A DNA stretch of 8,785 bases from Treponema sp. (GTDB lineage: Bacteria > Spirochaetota > Spirochaetia > Treponematales > Breznakiellaceae). Shown here piece by piece: positions 1 to 5,761 of the stretch (the stretch's first letter is position 1; every line of letters begins with the position of its first letter). A program made the position numbers and the translations under genes. The notes under the pieces were generated by a model. It saw only the letters and a list, made by a program, of their open reading frames with translations. It was not told the origin of the DNA and searched no databases. Location: NCBI GenBank assembly GCA_031284195.1, contig JAITAI010000042.1:1-8785 (forward strand), given 5' to 3'.

Positions 1-254
1 TTTCTTTTGGCAAAGGGCGCTTTTTTTGCAAGTTCGGCCTTTCTCTCAGCGGCCTTTCGTTCCGCTTCTGCCTTCTTCCGGGCTGATTCTGCCTCAGCTT
101 CCTGCTTCTCCCGTGCGGCTTCTGCCTCTGCCTCGGCCTGCTTCTGGGCCGCTTCCGGCTTCTTTTCCGCTGCGGCGATGTCTTTTTTCAGGCCCTTCTC
201 CAGCTTCTGCGCGGCCTTTTGCTGCCCCGTCAGTTTAAGGGCCAAGAGTTCCAT
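1..254 (-). CDS. Coiled-coil tail of the CsgG-like gene (partial, runs off window; own frame)
   Basis: The minus strand is open in one frame from position 254 to the window edge, and the frame starts with an ATG at 252-254. After a short segment reading MELLALKLTGQQ it becomes almost pure Ala/Glu/Lys/Gln/Arg (repeats such as AEAEAEAAREKQ), typical of a long charged alpha-helix or coiled coil. It lies in the -1 frame relative to the CsgG-like segment just upstream. The smoothest protein reading joins the two directly: the segment before the shift ends near YRSLEDG and the tail begins MELLALKLTG. I read it as the C-terminal half of one gene, split by a frame change near 240-260. The alternative is a separate gene starting at the internal ATG, but no good ribosome binding site precedes it. 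The true end lies outside the window. Confidence 0.6.
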   Translation of the reverse strand, partial: MELLALKLTGQQKAAQKLEKGLKKDIAAAEKKPEAAQKQAEAEAEAAREKQEAEAESARKKAEAERKAAERKAELAKKAPFAKR

Positions 255-1083
255 AGTCCGCGGCCGTCTTCAAGGCTCCTATAGTCCACGGTATCCCCGG
301 CCTCTTGGCCGCCCGTATCCATGTTGATCACTGCGGCGTTGAACATGGTGTCATTCCCCAGTTTCCGGGCAGTTACCGACAAAACCATCCGGGGGTTATC
401 CCCTTGGCCTATCTTAGGCATGTACTCATCTGCCACAGCTCCGCTGAACTGGTTGTCGTATTCGATCAGCACCTGTTCCAGGCTTTTGGTCCGGGGGTAT
501 ACCCGATACTTCCCGGTCCTCACCAGATGCACGGCCAACAACTGGGCCAAGGTGTCTGCATCGTTTTTGTCTGCGCTCCCTGCCAACTGCACTGGAGGGA
601 CCGCAAGCTGAGGCAGTTTTGACACCTCCTGCCGGCTTGCATCGGCTATGGTTTTCGCCATACCCGGCAGCTTGCCCCGAATCTCGCTTATGCTGCGGTA
701 GGTTTGTATATCTCCGGCCACCTGCCGAAGCTCGTCTATCTTGAGGATGGCGATGATGAGCAGGTTCTGGCTGCCCAGGGCAGTGATGCTTCCTGCAACC
801 ACATACTGAGCGCCCAACTGTCTTCCCAGGGCGGCTATGGTGTCCGGATTGGTCATGCCGGACATCTGAAACCGCTCTTCCGCCTGTATCGCCAGATTTA
901 TGCTGGTCCGGGGCACCGGCGTAAAGAGGGCGTGAGTTCCTTTTCAAAGGAAAAGAGCTCCGCTATAGTTTCCCCGTCCTCTTCGGTTCCGCCGGTAAAG
1001 GGCAGGACCGCCAGCATATCCTTAGCAGATGCCGCAGCGCTTGCCAACAGCCCCGCAAGGGCCAAAGCGAAAACCTTCCGCAT
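230..1083 (-). pseudogene. Secreted CsgG/LpoB-like protein, frameshifted
   Basis: The gene starts at ATG 1081-1083 behind a strong GGAGGAGGGG site, 20 nt after the upstream gene stops. Residues 1-20 form a signal peptide (MRKVF, hydrophobic Ala/Leu core, ASA cleavage site), followed by KDMLAVLPFTGG, the first strand of CsgG/LpoB-type domains. This frame ends at TAA 898-900. The matching continuation, FTPVPRTSINLAIQAEERF, is in the -1 frame, which is open from 943 to TGA 230-232. The joined product has a first CsgG-like domain (VPRTS, LGAQYVVAGSIT, IAILKID) and a second, similar unit (LAVPPVQLAGS, LVRTGKYRVYPR). Proteins of this fold are periplasmic or outer-membrane factors with varied roles, and no specific partner is evident. 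The gene is either disrupted or carries single-base sequence errors. A second -1 change near 240-260 would add the coiled-coil tail. The domain call is firm; the status of the gene is open. Confidence 0.7.
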
Positions 1084-1103
1084 GAAAAGCCCCCTCCTCC
1101 TGC

Positions 1104-1898
1104 CTAACGGCCAATCGTACCCACCGGCACGATCCGGTTCTGCACCACATCGCACACATTCCACCGGTACCCGTTCCCAGAAGCAGGGGCGGTAAAGGTT
1201 TCTAAAAGCCGGTTGTGGCTGTACACCCGAATCGTGGCCCCGGAACGGGACAAAGCAGAGGAACCGCTGTTCCCCCCATTGGTATAGTCGATCACGTAGA
1301 GGTGGTACACCCCGTTCCCTTCAGCCCGGGCCACGGTGATGGTTTCAGGGCCATAGCCGCTGGTATCATCCCGATCCAGTTTCGCGCTCCCGTCCGCAGG
1401 GCTCCGCATGTTCCGGTATGAAATATGGTAGCCTCCCTGTTTCTCCCAGTGGAGGTCCAAGTCCGCGGGCCGCTCCCCCCAATCCAGGACAAACCGGAAA
1501 TCTCCCGGCAATTCCGGGGAAATGGAGTACCAGTTGTTAATCACCGTGGAAAGCTGAATCTTAAAGGGGATGGCAGTGGGGATAAACCCCGGTTTGGTAA
1601 AGACCAGGGTGAAACTGCCGTCTCCCTGTTCCGGGAAGGAGATGATCCCCCGGCTATCCGTAACAAAGCTGCCGATCCCGGGAATTTCCACAGTGGCCCC
1701 TGGTATAGGCTTCCCATCCAGGGCGTTGCCGAAGCGCATGGGGATGAGTTTATCCAGCTTCATTAAGGCCATATCCGACAGTACCATAGCTTTCTCCATA
1801 TCCGGCATAGTAAAGGAAAAATCCGGAAACCCCGTACTCTGGCTATACACTGCCATACCGATCCACAGCAGCAATAAGCTACTTATTCCTTTTCTCAT
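1104..1898 (-). CDS. Exported protein with carboxypeptidase-regulatory-like and YfaP/DUF2135-like domains
   Basis: This is an intact 264-residue protein. ATG 1896-1898 is preceded by AAGGAG six bases upstream. Residues 1-19 are a signal peptide (MRKGISSLLLLWIGMAVYS), so the product is periplasmic or surface-located. Residues about 52-116 (GKPIPGATVEIPGIGSF, then TDSRGIISF and FTKPGF) match the beta-sandwich carboxypeptidase-regulatory-like fold. Residues about 132-255 match the YfaP/DUF2135 pattern: FVLDW at 136-140, DLDLHW at 146-151, LDRDDTSGYGPETITV at 174-189, YHLYVIDYTN at 198-207 and ATIRVY at 221-226. No catalytic residues are recognisable; both domains are usually binding or structural. 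It is the first gene of a unit with the CsgG-like gene 20 nt downstream, and a sigma70-like promoter lies upstream at 1972-2000. The molecular role is unknown. Confidence 0.8.
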   Translation of the reverse strand: MRKGISSLLLLWIGMAVYSQSTGFPDFSFTMPDMEKAMVLSDMALMKLDKLIPMRFGNALDGKPIPGATVEIPGIGSFVTDSRGIISFPEQGDGSFTLVFTKPGFIPTAIPFKIQLSTVINNWYSISPELPGDFRFVLDWGERPADLDLHWEKQGGYHISYRNMRSPADGSAKLDRDDTSGYGPETITVARAEGNGVYHLYVIDYTNGGNSGSSALSRSGATIRVYSHNRLLETFTAPASGNGYRWNVCDVVQNRIVPVGTIGR

Positions 1899-1942
1899 GA
1901 TTCACTCCTTATTTGTTTATTGGTATCTTGGCATTGGGAACA

Positions 1943-1964
1943 TTTCAAAAGGCAGCCTTTGAAA
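1943..1964. promoter_or_regulatory. Inverted repeat at the predicted transcription start
   Basis: TTTCAAAAGG on the left pairs with CCTTTGAAA on the right, with one bulged base and a very short loop. On the minus strand it covers roughly +1 to +22 of the transcript predicted from the promoter at 1972-2000. It could be a repressor operator or a 5'-end hairpin that stabilises the mRNA. The symmetry is visible in the sequence; the role is inference. Confidence 0.4.
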
Positions 1965-1971
1965 CTCCCTT

Positions 1972-2000
1972 AGTGTACTGGCTTTTGGTTATTGTTTCAA
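1972..2000 (-). promoter_or_regulatory. Sigma70-type promoter of the YfaP-like/CsgG-like unit
   Basis: On the minus strand, TTGAAA (2000-1995) and TACACT (1977-1972) are separated by exactly 17 bases. That is close to the TTGACA/TATAAT consensus at optimal spacing. Transcription should begin near 1965, giving a leader of about 65 nt before ATG 1898. Confidence 0.6.
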
Positions 2001-2017
2001 TCTACACCCTCACTTGA

Positions 2018-2098
2018 AGCGCGACCGCGCTCTTACCGTGGGGTTTAATACCCCGCCCCTTGGGGCGTAGACCTGGGGGTGCAGGGGATTTGTTCCCC
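2018..2098. repeat. Run of four consecutive short GC-rich hairpins
   Basis: Four perfect small stems follow one another: AGCGCG/CGCGCT (2018-2031, 2-nt spacer), GGGGT/ACCCC (2040-2054), CGCCCC/GGGGCG (2054-2067) and GGGGA/TCCCC (2084-2098). No coding frame explains them. Such clusters are typical of dispersed intergenic palindromic elements, but whether other copies exist in the genome cannot be seen here. Confidence 0.45.
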
Positions 2099-2130
2099 CG
2101 CATACGGTACAATTTCAAGGAGAAATCTTC

Positions 2131-2178
2131 AATACCTTGCCGTAAGCTTGCTTGCGCACGCTGCGGCGGGGATTTTTT
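2131..2178 (+). terminator. Terminator-like hairpin with T-run
   Basis: CCTTGCCG (2135-2142) pairs with CGGCGGGG (2164-2171) over eight positions, two of them G-U wobbles. The pairing extends outward through AAT/ATT and the stem is followed by six T residues (2173-2178). The shape is that of an intrinsic terminator on the plus strand. No plus-strand gene lies immediately upstream, so it may instead be part of the same intergenic element as the hairpins at 2018-2098. Confidence 0.4.
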
Positions 2179-2191
2179 ATTCAGTCTATCA

Positions 2192-2218
2192 ATTTTCTAT
2201 TTTTTCTATTTTTTCTAT
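2192..2218. repeat. 9-nt tandem repeat, three copies
   Basis: A pyrimidine-rich unit TTTTCTAT recurs with a 9-base period (the C residues fall at 2197, 2206 and 2215), directly after the terminator-like stem. It is non-coding and its function is unknown. Confidence 0.6.
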
Positions 2219-2285
2219 GGAGCCAACCCGCTGCATTGCCCCATGATGAGATTAAGCCAACTACTCTTTTCCAGTAAAACGAGAA

Positions 2286-2425
2286 AGGAATCCCTAGTCC
2301 CCCCCACAAAGGCCATTCGTGGAAGGAGCCGGACCTTTGCAGGCTGCGGCTGGTTTTGTATGGGGCCGAAAGGCCCTTCAAACCCCCGGAAGTTTTCTAG
2401 GGATTCCTGACTAGGAGCTTTTTTT
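2286..2425 (+). ncRNA. Candidate structured RNA or leader element upstream of the nuclease gene
   Basis: A perfect 12-bp inverted repeat, AGGAATCCCTAG (2286-2297) and CTAGGGATTCCT (2397-2408), would close a helix around three internal hairpins. These are CCAC/GTGG (2304-2322), AGCCG/CGGCT (2327-2351) and a nested GGTTT.G/CAAACC helix (2352-2384). The last one holds a GGGGCC/GGCCCT stem capped by a GAAA tetraloop (2362-2377). Seven T residues follow at 2419-2425. A second partner, GACTAGG (2409-2415), can pair with CCTAGTC (2293-2299), competing with the outer helix and placing a stem just before the T-run. The GNRA loop and the T-run favour the plus strand. It resembles no riboswitch, RNase P, tmRNA, 6S or SRP consensus that I recognise. 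A small palindromic mobile element is the main alternative. Confidence 0.4.
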
Positions 2426-2517
2426 CTTACTCCCTTTCTGGCATACTCTTTTCTATATCTACACTACACTGACTGCTTGAGTCAAAACAGGGGACTTTTG
2501 CCCCCTTAGGAGGGATC

Positions 2518-3108
2518 ATGAAAATCAAGGTTTGGTTAATCACCATAATCAGCTTCCTCGTAATGGGCTGTGCTCCGGGATCGACGGTAAGTCCCCCAGA
2601 GCCACCGGCTATAAGGTTATACCGGGTGGATATAGAAGCCCTCGCAAAGAGCTGCCAGGGAGATATGGCTCGGATGCTTCCTGCAGAAGTGGTGTATTCC
2701 ATAGATGGAGATACCCTAGGGGTACAGATTTCGAATCCGCCTCCGGACCTGAAAACCAAGGAAACTATCCGTATGATCGGGGTGGATACGCCAGAAACGG
2801 TCCATCCCGATAAACCGGTTCAGGACTTTGGTCCAGAGGCCAGCGCTTTTACTAAAGAACAGCTCCAAGGTAAGCGGGTATACCTCGCCTTTGACTGGGA
2901 TCTCCGGGATCGATATGACCGGCTGCTGGCATACGTCTATACCGAGGATGGGACCTGCTTCAATGCCCGCTTAATCCAGGAAGGCTATGCCTATGCATAC
3001 CCGTACTTTCGCTTTCAATTTATGGAGGAATTCGCCGGCCTAGAACAGACCGCCAAAGAACAACACCGGGGCTTGTGGAGTTTGGCCCAAAGATTTTTTA
3101 ATCCCTAA
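2518..3108 (+). CDS. Lipoprotein thermonuclease (staphylococcal nuclease-like, SNase family)
   Basis: This is a 196-residue protein starting at ATG 2518 behind AGGAGG (4-base spacer). Residues 1-17 are a hydrophobic leader ending LVMGC, a spirochaete-style lipobox with Cys18 as the lipidation site, so the enzyme should be membrane-anchored outside the cytoplasm. A Pro/Ser-rich linker follows, then the SNase fold: YSIDGDTLGV (60-69), IRMIGVDTPET (84-94) and RDRYDRLLAYV (130-140). The GLW motif characteristic of the family's C-terminal part follows near the end. Residues equivalent to the S. aureus nuclease catalytic set are present: Asp65, Arg85, Asp90-Thr91, Glu93 and Arg135. By family knowledge it cleaves DNA and RNA in a Ca2+-dependent way. 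It stands alone between two non-coding, hairpin-rich stretches. Likely roles are nutrient scavenging or clearing extracellular DNA (inference). Confidence 0.88.
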   Translation: MKIKVWLITIISFLVMGCAPGSTVSPPEPPAIRLYRVDIEALAKSCQGDMARMLPAEVVYSIDGDTLGVQISNPPPDLKTKETIRMIGVDTPETVHPDKPVQDFGPEASAFTKEQLQGKRVYLAFDWDLRDRYDRLLAYVYTEDGTCFNARLIQEGYAYAYPYFRFQFMEEFAGLEQTAKEQHRGLWSLAQRFFNP

Positions 3109-3306
3109 CTTCGCTTAAATCAGGTTATCTATTCAGGTAACTCCCTATGTGGTAACCAGTTATATCTGTCTCTAGATAACCTCATTAACGTGAGTTCAAT
3201 GGAATACTAAGGGGCCGCAAAGGAACGCTCATGTTCACGAATTATTCGGATACACGAGCGTAATTCCCGGACGTTCTGCTCTTTGTCTCACTTCCCGTGA
3301 ATTAAG

Positions 3307-3335
3307 TTGCCTATTTTAAGCCCCTTAATTATGGT
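3307..3335 (+). promoter_or_regulatory. Weak candidate promoter for the efflux operon
   Basis: TTGCCT (3307-3312) and TATGGT (3330-3335) are separated by 17 bases, and each matches four of six consensus positions. It overlaps the right arm of the GCCCCTTA inverted repeat. Other A/T-rich boxes in 3335-3420 could serve equally well. Confidence 0.2.
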
Positions 3336-3401
3336 AATTCTTTATACCGCACAAAATTAAAGAATAGCGGCCGCCTAACGTTAGGACGTAATCTGGGTAA
3401 A

Positions 3402-3423
3402 AAGTACCCGTATAAAAGTACTT
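3402..3423. promoter_or_regulatory. Operator-like inverted repeat around a TATAAA box upstream of macA
   Basis: AAGTAC (3402-3407) and GTACTT (3418-3423) form a perfect 6-bp dyad enclosing a TATAAA (3411-3416). The dyad overlaps a second hairpin, GGGTA/TACCC (3395-3409), so the two structures are mutually exclusive. This layout fits a repressor site over a -10 element, but no good -35 box is seen 17 bases upstream. Confidence 0.3.
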
Positions 3424-3571
3424 CAGGCTGGGAAAAAAATCCTCATAAGACCCCAGGGGTAAGGGCCTGTATGTGGCGGAGTTTGCATTATGGGAAAGGA
3501 TAATTGTAGGCAGCCTCAGGTAATAGAAGGCCCCCCTTACTCCAAAACCACATGGGAAGTAGAGGAACAAA

Positions 3572-3601
3572 ATGGCACGGATTTTGCAAAGGATACCCTG
3601 A
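3572..3601 (+). CDS. Possible 9-residue leader peptide coupled to macA
   Basis: A short frame reading MARILQRIP starts at ATG 3572 behind GAGGA (5-base spacer). It ends at TGA 3599-3601, sharing its last base with the macA ATG (3601-3603). The good ribosome binding site and the TGATG junction suggest translational coupling or attenuation. It is too short to judge coding bias, so chance occurrence is quite possible. Confidence 0.25.
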   Translation: MARILQRIP

Positions 3602-4968
3602 TGAAACGAACCAATGGGCTGCTTCTTGGGCTTATGCTGATGAACCTCCTGGTCCAAAAGGGCTGTACCCCCGCAAAGGGGAGCGGGACGGCCCAGGGTA
3701 GGGCCGAAACTTACGAGTTTACCACCCTCGCGCAAGGGACTTTGGAAAAGACCGTCTCCTCCAGTGGTTCCCTCAAACCAGTGGCTACAGTGGAAGTGCT
3801 CCCCCGGATGAGCGGCAAGGTTGAACGGGTCTATGTGGATTATAACGAGGTCATCCGTAAAGGTCAGGTCTTGGCGGAACTCAACACGGATATGCTTAAA
3901 CTCCAGCGGGAACAACAGCGCGCTTCGGTGATTAAAGCCCGGGCCAACTACGAGCTCCAACTCCTCACCTATCAGAATCAACAGAAGTTGGCGGAGAAGC
4001 ACCTCATCGCTGAGTACGAATTGAAAACCGGGAAGACAACCCTGGATATTCATGCAGCGGAACTGGCCGCTGCAGAAGCAAGCCTCCTGGTCATTGAAAC
4101 CGAGATAAACCAATACGCTTTCATCACCTCTCCCATCAACGGCATTGTGTTGGAGCGAAACATCAACGAAGGGGAAACCGTGGCCGAGAGTTCCAGCAGC
4201 AATGCCGCGAAGATCTTCACCTTGGCGGAAAACCTTGAGGAGATGCGGATCGAAACCGGGGTGGGAGAGTTGGAGATCGCTTCTATTTACCCAGGTCAGG
4301 AAGTGCGGTTTACCCTGGAAGCCTTACCGGGAAGAACCTTTTCCGGTATGGTGGCTAGTAAACGGCTCATGCCTACGGTGACGGACAATGTGGTGGCCTA
4401 TACGGTGATCATCCAGGTGGATAACCGGGATAGAGCCCTGCTGCCCGGCATGACCTGTGCAGTGGAATTCATCGAGGAACGGCGGGATAACATCCTCTTG
4501 GTACCGAACGCCGCGCTCCGGTACCAGCCTCGCGGGTGGAGCGCAGAAGCCATCGCAGAGCGCATCTTCAATACAGGGCTCAAGGATATGAGCGAAACAG
4601 AACAGAACGCCGCAAGGGCAGCCCGGATCGAAGTCCAAACCAGCGTCCTTGGAGCAGGTCAGGCTCGGAGCAGCGGAGGCCTTCCAGGGTTGGGTATGTC
4701 CGGTCCTGGCCTGGGGCCTGGAAACAGACAGGGCAGAGTCCAGATTCCACAGCAGCCCGATCCGAATACCCCAAGAAAGCCCCCTTCAGGAGAGGCTTCC
4801 AGACGCCCCCAGGCGTTGTGGTTCATCAATGATCAGGGCAAACTAGATCTCATCCTTGTACAGACCGGCCTCAGCGACGGTTTTTTTACTGAGGTTCATG
4901 GGTTCAAGGGACTTAAGGATGAGGAACTTGAAGGCATGCGGATCATCCTCCGGGAACGGGTAGGGTAA
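3601..4968 (+). CDS. macA: MacA-type periplasmic adaptor (membrane fusion) lipoprotein
   Basis: This is a 455-residue HlyD-family adaptor. I prefer ATG 3601 because it follows AAAGGA by 7 bases and begins a signal peptide (MKRTNGLLLGLMLMNLL) ending in QKGC22, a likely lipid anchor. An in-frame ATG at 3490 would add 37 polar residues ahead of the signal. In order: barrel-sandwich half (56-95, with VLPRMSGKVERVYVDYNEVIRKGQVLAEL split across 67-94), helical hairpin (96-172), returning lipoyl half (SPINGIVLERNINEGETV, 177-194), beta-barrel (about 205-292), a VPNAALR strand (301-307) and a membrane-proximal strand (QTGLSDGFFTEV, 421-432). Residues about 325-403 are an inserted Gly/Pro/Arg/Gln-rich segment that E. 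coli MacA lacks. The protein should bridge the MacB pump and the TolC channel encoded downstream. The stop is 4 bases before the ATPase gene. Confidence 0.88.
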   Translation: MKRTNGLLLGLMLMNLLVQKGCTPAKGSGTAQGRAETYEFTTLAQGTLEKTVSSSGSLKPVATVEVLPRMSGKVERVYVDYNEVIRKGQVLAELNTDMLKLQREQQRASVIKARANYELQLLTYQNQQKLAEKHLIAEYELKTGKTTLDIHAAELAAAEASLLVIETEINQYAFITSPINGIVLERNINEGETVAESSSSNAAKIFTLAENLEEMRIETGVGELEIASIYPGQEVRFTLEALPGRTFSGMVASKRLMPTVTDNVVAYTVIIQVDNRDRALLPGMTCAVEFIEERRDNILLVPNAALRYQPRGWSAEAIAERIFNTGLKDMSETEQNAARAARIEVQTSVLGAGQARSSGGLPGLGMSGPGLGPGNRQGRVQIPQQPDPNTPRKPPSGEASRRPQALWFINDQGKLDLILVQTGLSDGFFTEVHGFKGLKDEELEGMRIILRERVG

Positions 4969-4972
4969 TTCC

Positions 4973-5761
4973 ATGAGGGTCATTGAACTGCGGGGGATAC
5001 AACGGGCTTATACCATGACCGGTCCGGGAACTGCTCCTATTGTGGTCCGGGCCTTGGCAGGGATCGATATTTCCGTGGAGGCAGGGGAGTTCGTCTCGGT
5101 CATGGGACCTTCAGGGTCAGGGAAGTCTACCTTGATGCATATCCTCGGCTGTCTGGATAAGCCAAGTCACGGTACCTATCGGCTTGAGGGAATTGAAACT
5201 TCCGGTTCTACTGCCGATGCCTTTGCCCGTATCAGAAACCGGAAGATAGGTTTCGTATTTCAGGCGTTCAACTTGCTTGCCCGAACCACGGCCTTGGAAA
5301 ATGTGGAGCTTCCCCTGTGGTATAACCGGAACATCCTACAGCGGAACTGGAAGGAACGGGCCGCAGCTTGTCTTAGGGAGGTGGGGCTTGAAGATAGGAT
5401 GGACCACTTCCCTGCCCAGTTATCCGGGGGACAGCAACAGCGAGTCGCCCTTGCCCGGGCGTTAGTGAACGATCCTGCGTTCATCCTCGCCGATGAGCCT
5501 ACGGGAAACCTGGATACAGGGATGACCTTGGAGATTATGGGGCTCTTCCAAGCCCTCAATGAACGGGGAAAGACCATCATCATGGTCACCCATGAACCTG
5601 AGTTGGCAGCCTACACCAAGCGGGTCATCACCCTGCGGGACGGGAAGCTGCTCGCGGACTATGCTGTAGCGAAACAGGGAAACGCCCTAGAAGACCTGGC
5701 CCGCTGGAAACAGAACCACGCCCTCGATGGGGAAATCAGGGACCGAGGAGGGACTTCATGA
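4973..5761 (+). CDS. macB: MacB/LolD-type ABC transporter ATPase
   Basis: This is a 262-residue stand-alone nucleotide-binding protein with all ABC motifs intact: Walker A GPSGSGKST (45-53), Q-loop Gln97 in VFQAFN, signature LSGGQQQR (150-157), Walker B FILADEP (170-176) with catalytic Glu175, D-loop GNLD (178-181) and switch His207 in VTHEPE. The sequence is of the MacB/LolD/FtsE branch, which powers FtsX-type permeases. In E. coli MacB this domain is fused to the permease; here the two are separate genes, a common arrangement. ATG 4973 lies 4 bases after the macA stop with only a weak site (AGGG), so translation is probably coupled. The stop overlaps the permease start (ATGA). A charged tail of about 30 residues follows the core fold. 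Confidence 0.92.
   Translation: MRVIELRGIQRAYTMTGPGTAPIVVRALAGIDISVEAGEFVSVMGPSGSGKSTLMHILGCLDKPSHGTYRLEGIETSGSTADAFARIRNRKIGFVFQAFNLLARTTALENVELPLWYNRNILQRNWKERAAACLREVGLEDRMDHFPAQLSGGQQQRVALARALVNDPAFILADEPTGNLDTGMTLEIMGLFQALNERGKTIIMVTHEPELAAYTKRVITLRDGKLLADYAVAKQGNALEDLARWKQNHALDGEIRDRGGTS

Larger units (their letters stand above)
3109..3480. other. Non-coding intergenic stretch with inverted repeats
   Basis: No convincing coding frame is present. The stretch holds a perfect 10-bp inverted repeat, AGGTTATCTA/TAGATAACCT (3122-3131 and 3173-3182). A second block is bounded by TAAGGGGC (3208-3215) and GCCCCTTA (3320-3327), with inner pairs TTCACG/CGTGAA (3234-3239, 3296-3301) and ACGCTC/GAGCGT (3225-3230, 3256-3261). 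A 12-bp palindrome CCTAACGTTAGG lies at 3374-3385. No T-rich terminator is evident for the nuclease gene. Confidence 0.55.

Noticed and set aside
7..327. Plus-strand open frame rich in Ser/Ala/Phe
   Set aside because: It is the antisense of the Ala/Glu/Lys coiled-coil tail; the minus-strand reading is the biologically sensible one.
2192..2218. Possible CRISPR-like array
   Set aside because: The repeats are contiguous 9-base units without spacers, and there are no cas genes.
2181..2381. 66-codon minus-strand frame over the candidate structured RNA
   Set aside because: No ribosome binding site or recognisable motif; the palindromic structure explains the sequence better.
2286..2408. Insertion sequence or miniature transposon with 12-bp terminal repeats
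   Set aside because: No matching target-site duplication is visible on the flanks and there is no transposase. The internal hairpins and T-run fit an RNA slightly better, though this is not excluded.
2060..2410. Plus-strand frame across the hairpin-rich intergenic block
   Set aside because: It passes through the terminator-like stem and inverted repeats, has low-complexity Phe/Tyr runs from the tandem repeat and has no domain character.
3490..3600. Upstream in-frame start for macA with a GGAG 8 bases before it
   Set aside because: It would place 37 polar residues before a clear signal peptide. ATG 3601 has its own ribosome binding site. Kept only as an alternative.
3325..4113. 262-codon minus-strand open frame
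   Set aside because: It lies antisense to the macA adaptor gene, whose domain motifs are unambiguous. The minus-strand product has no recognisable features and begins inside the adaptor.
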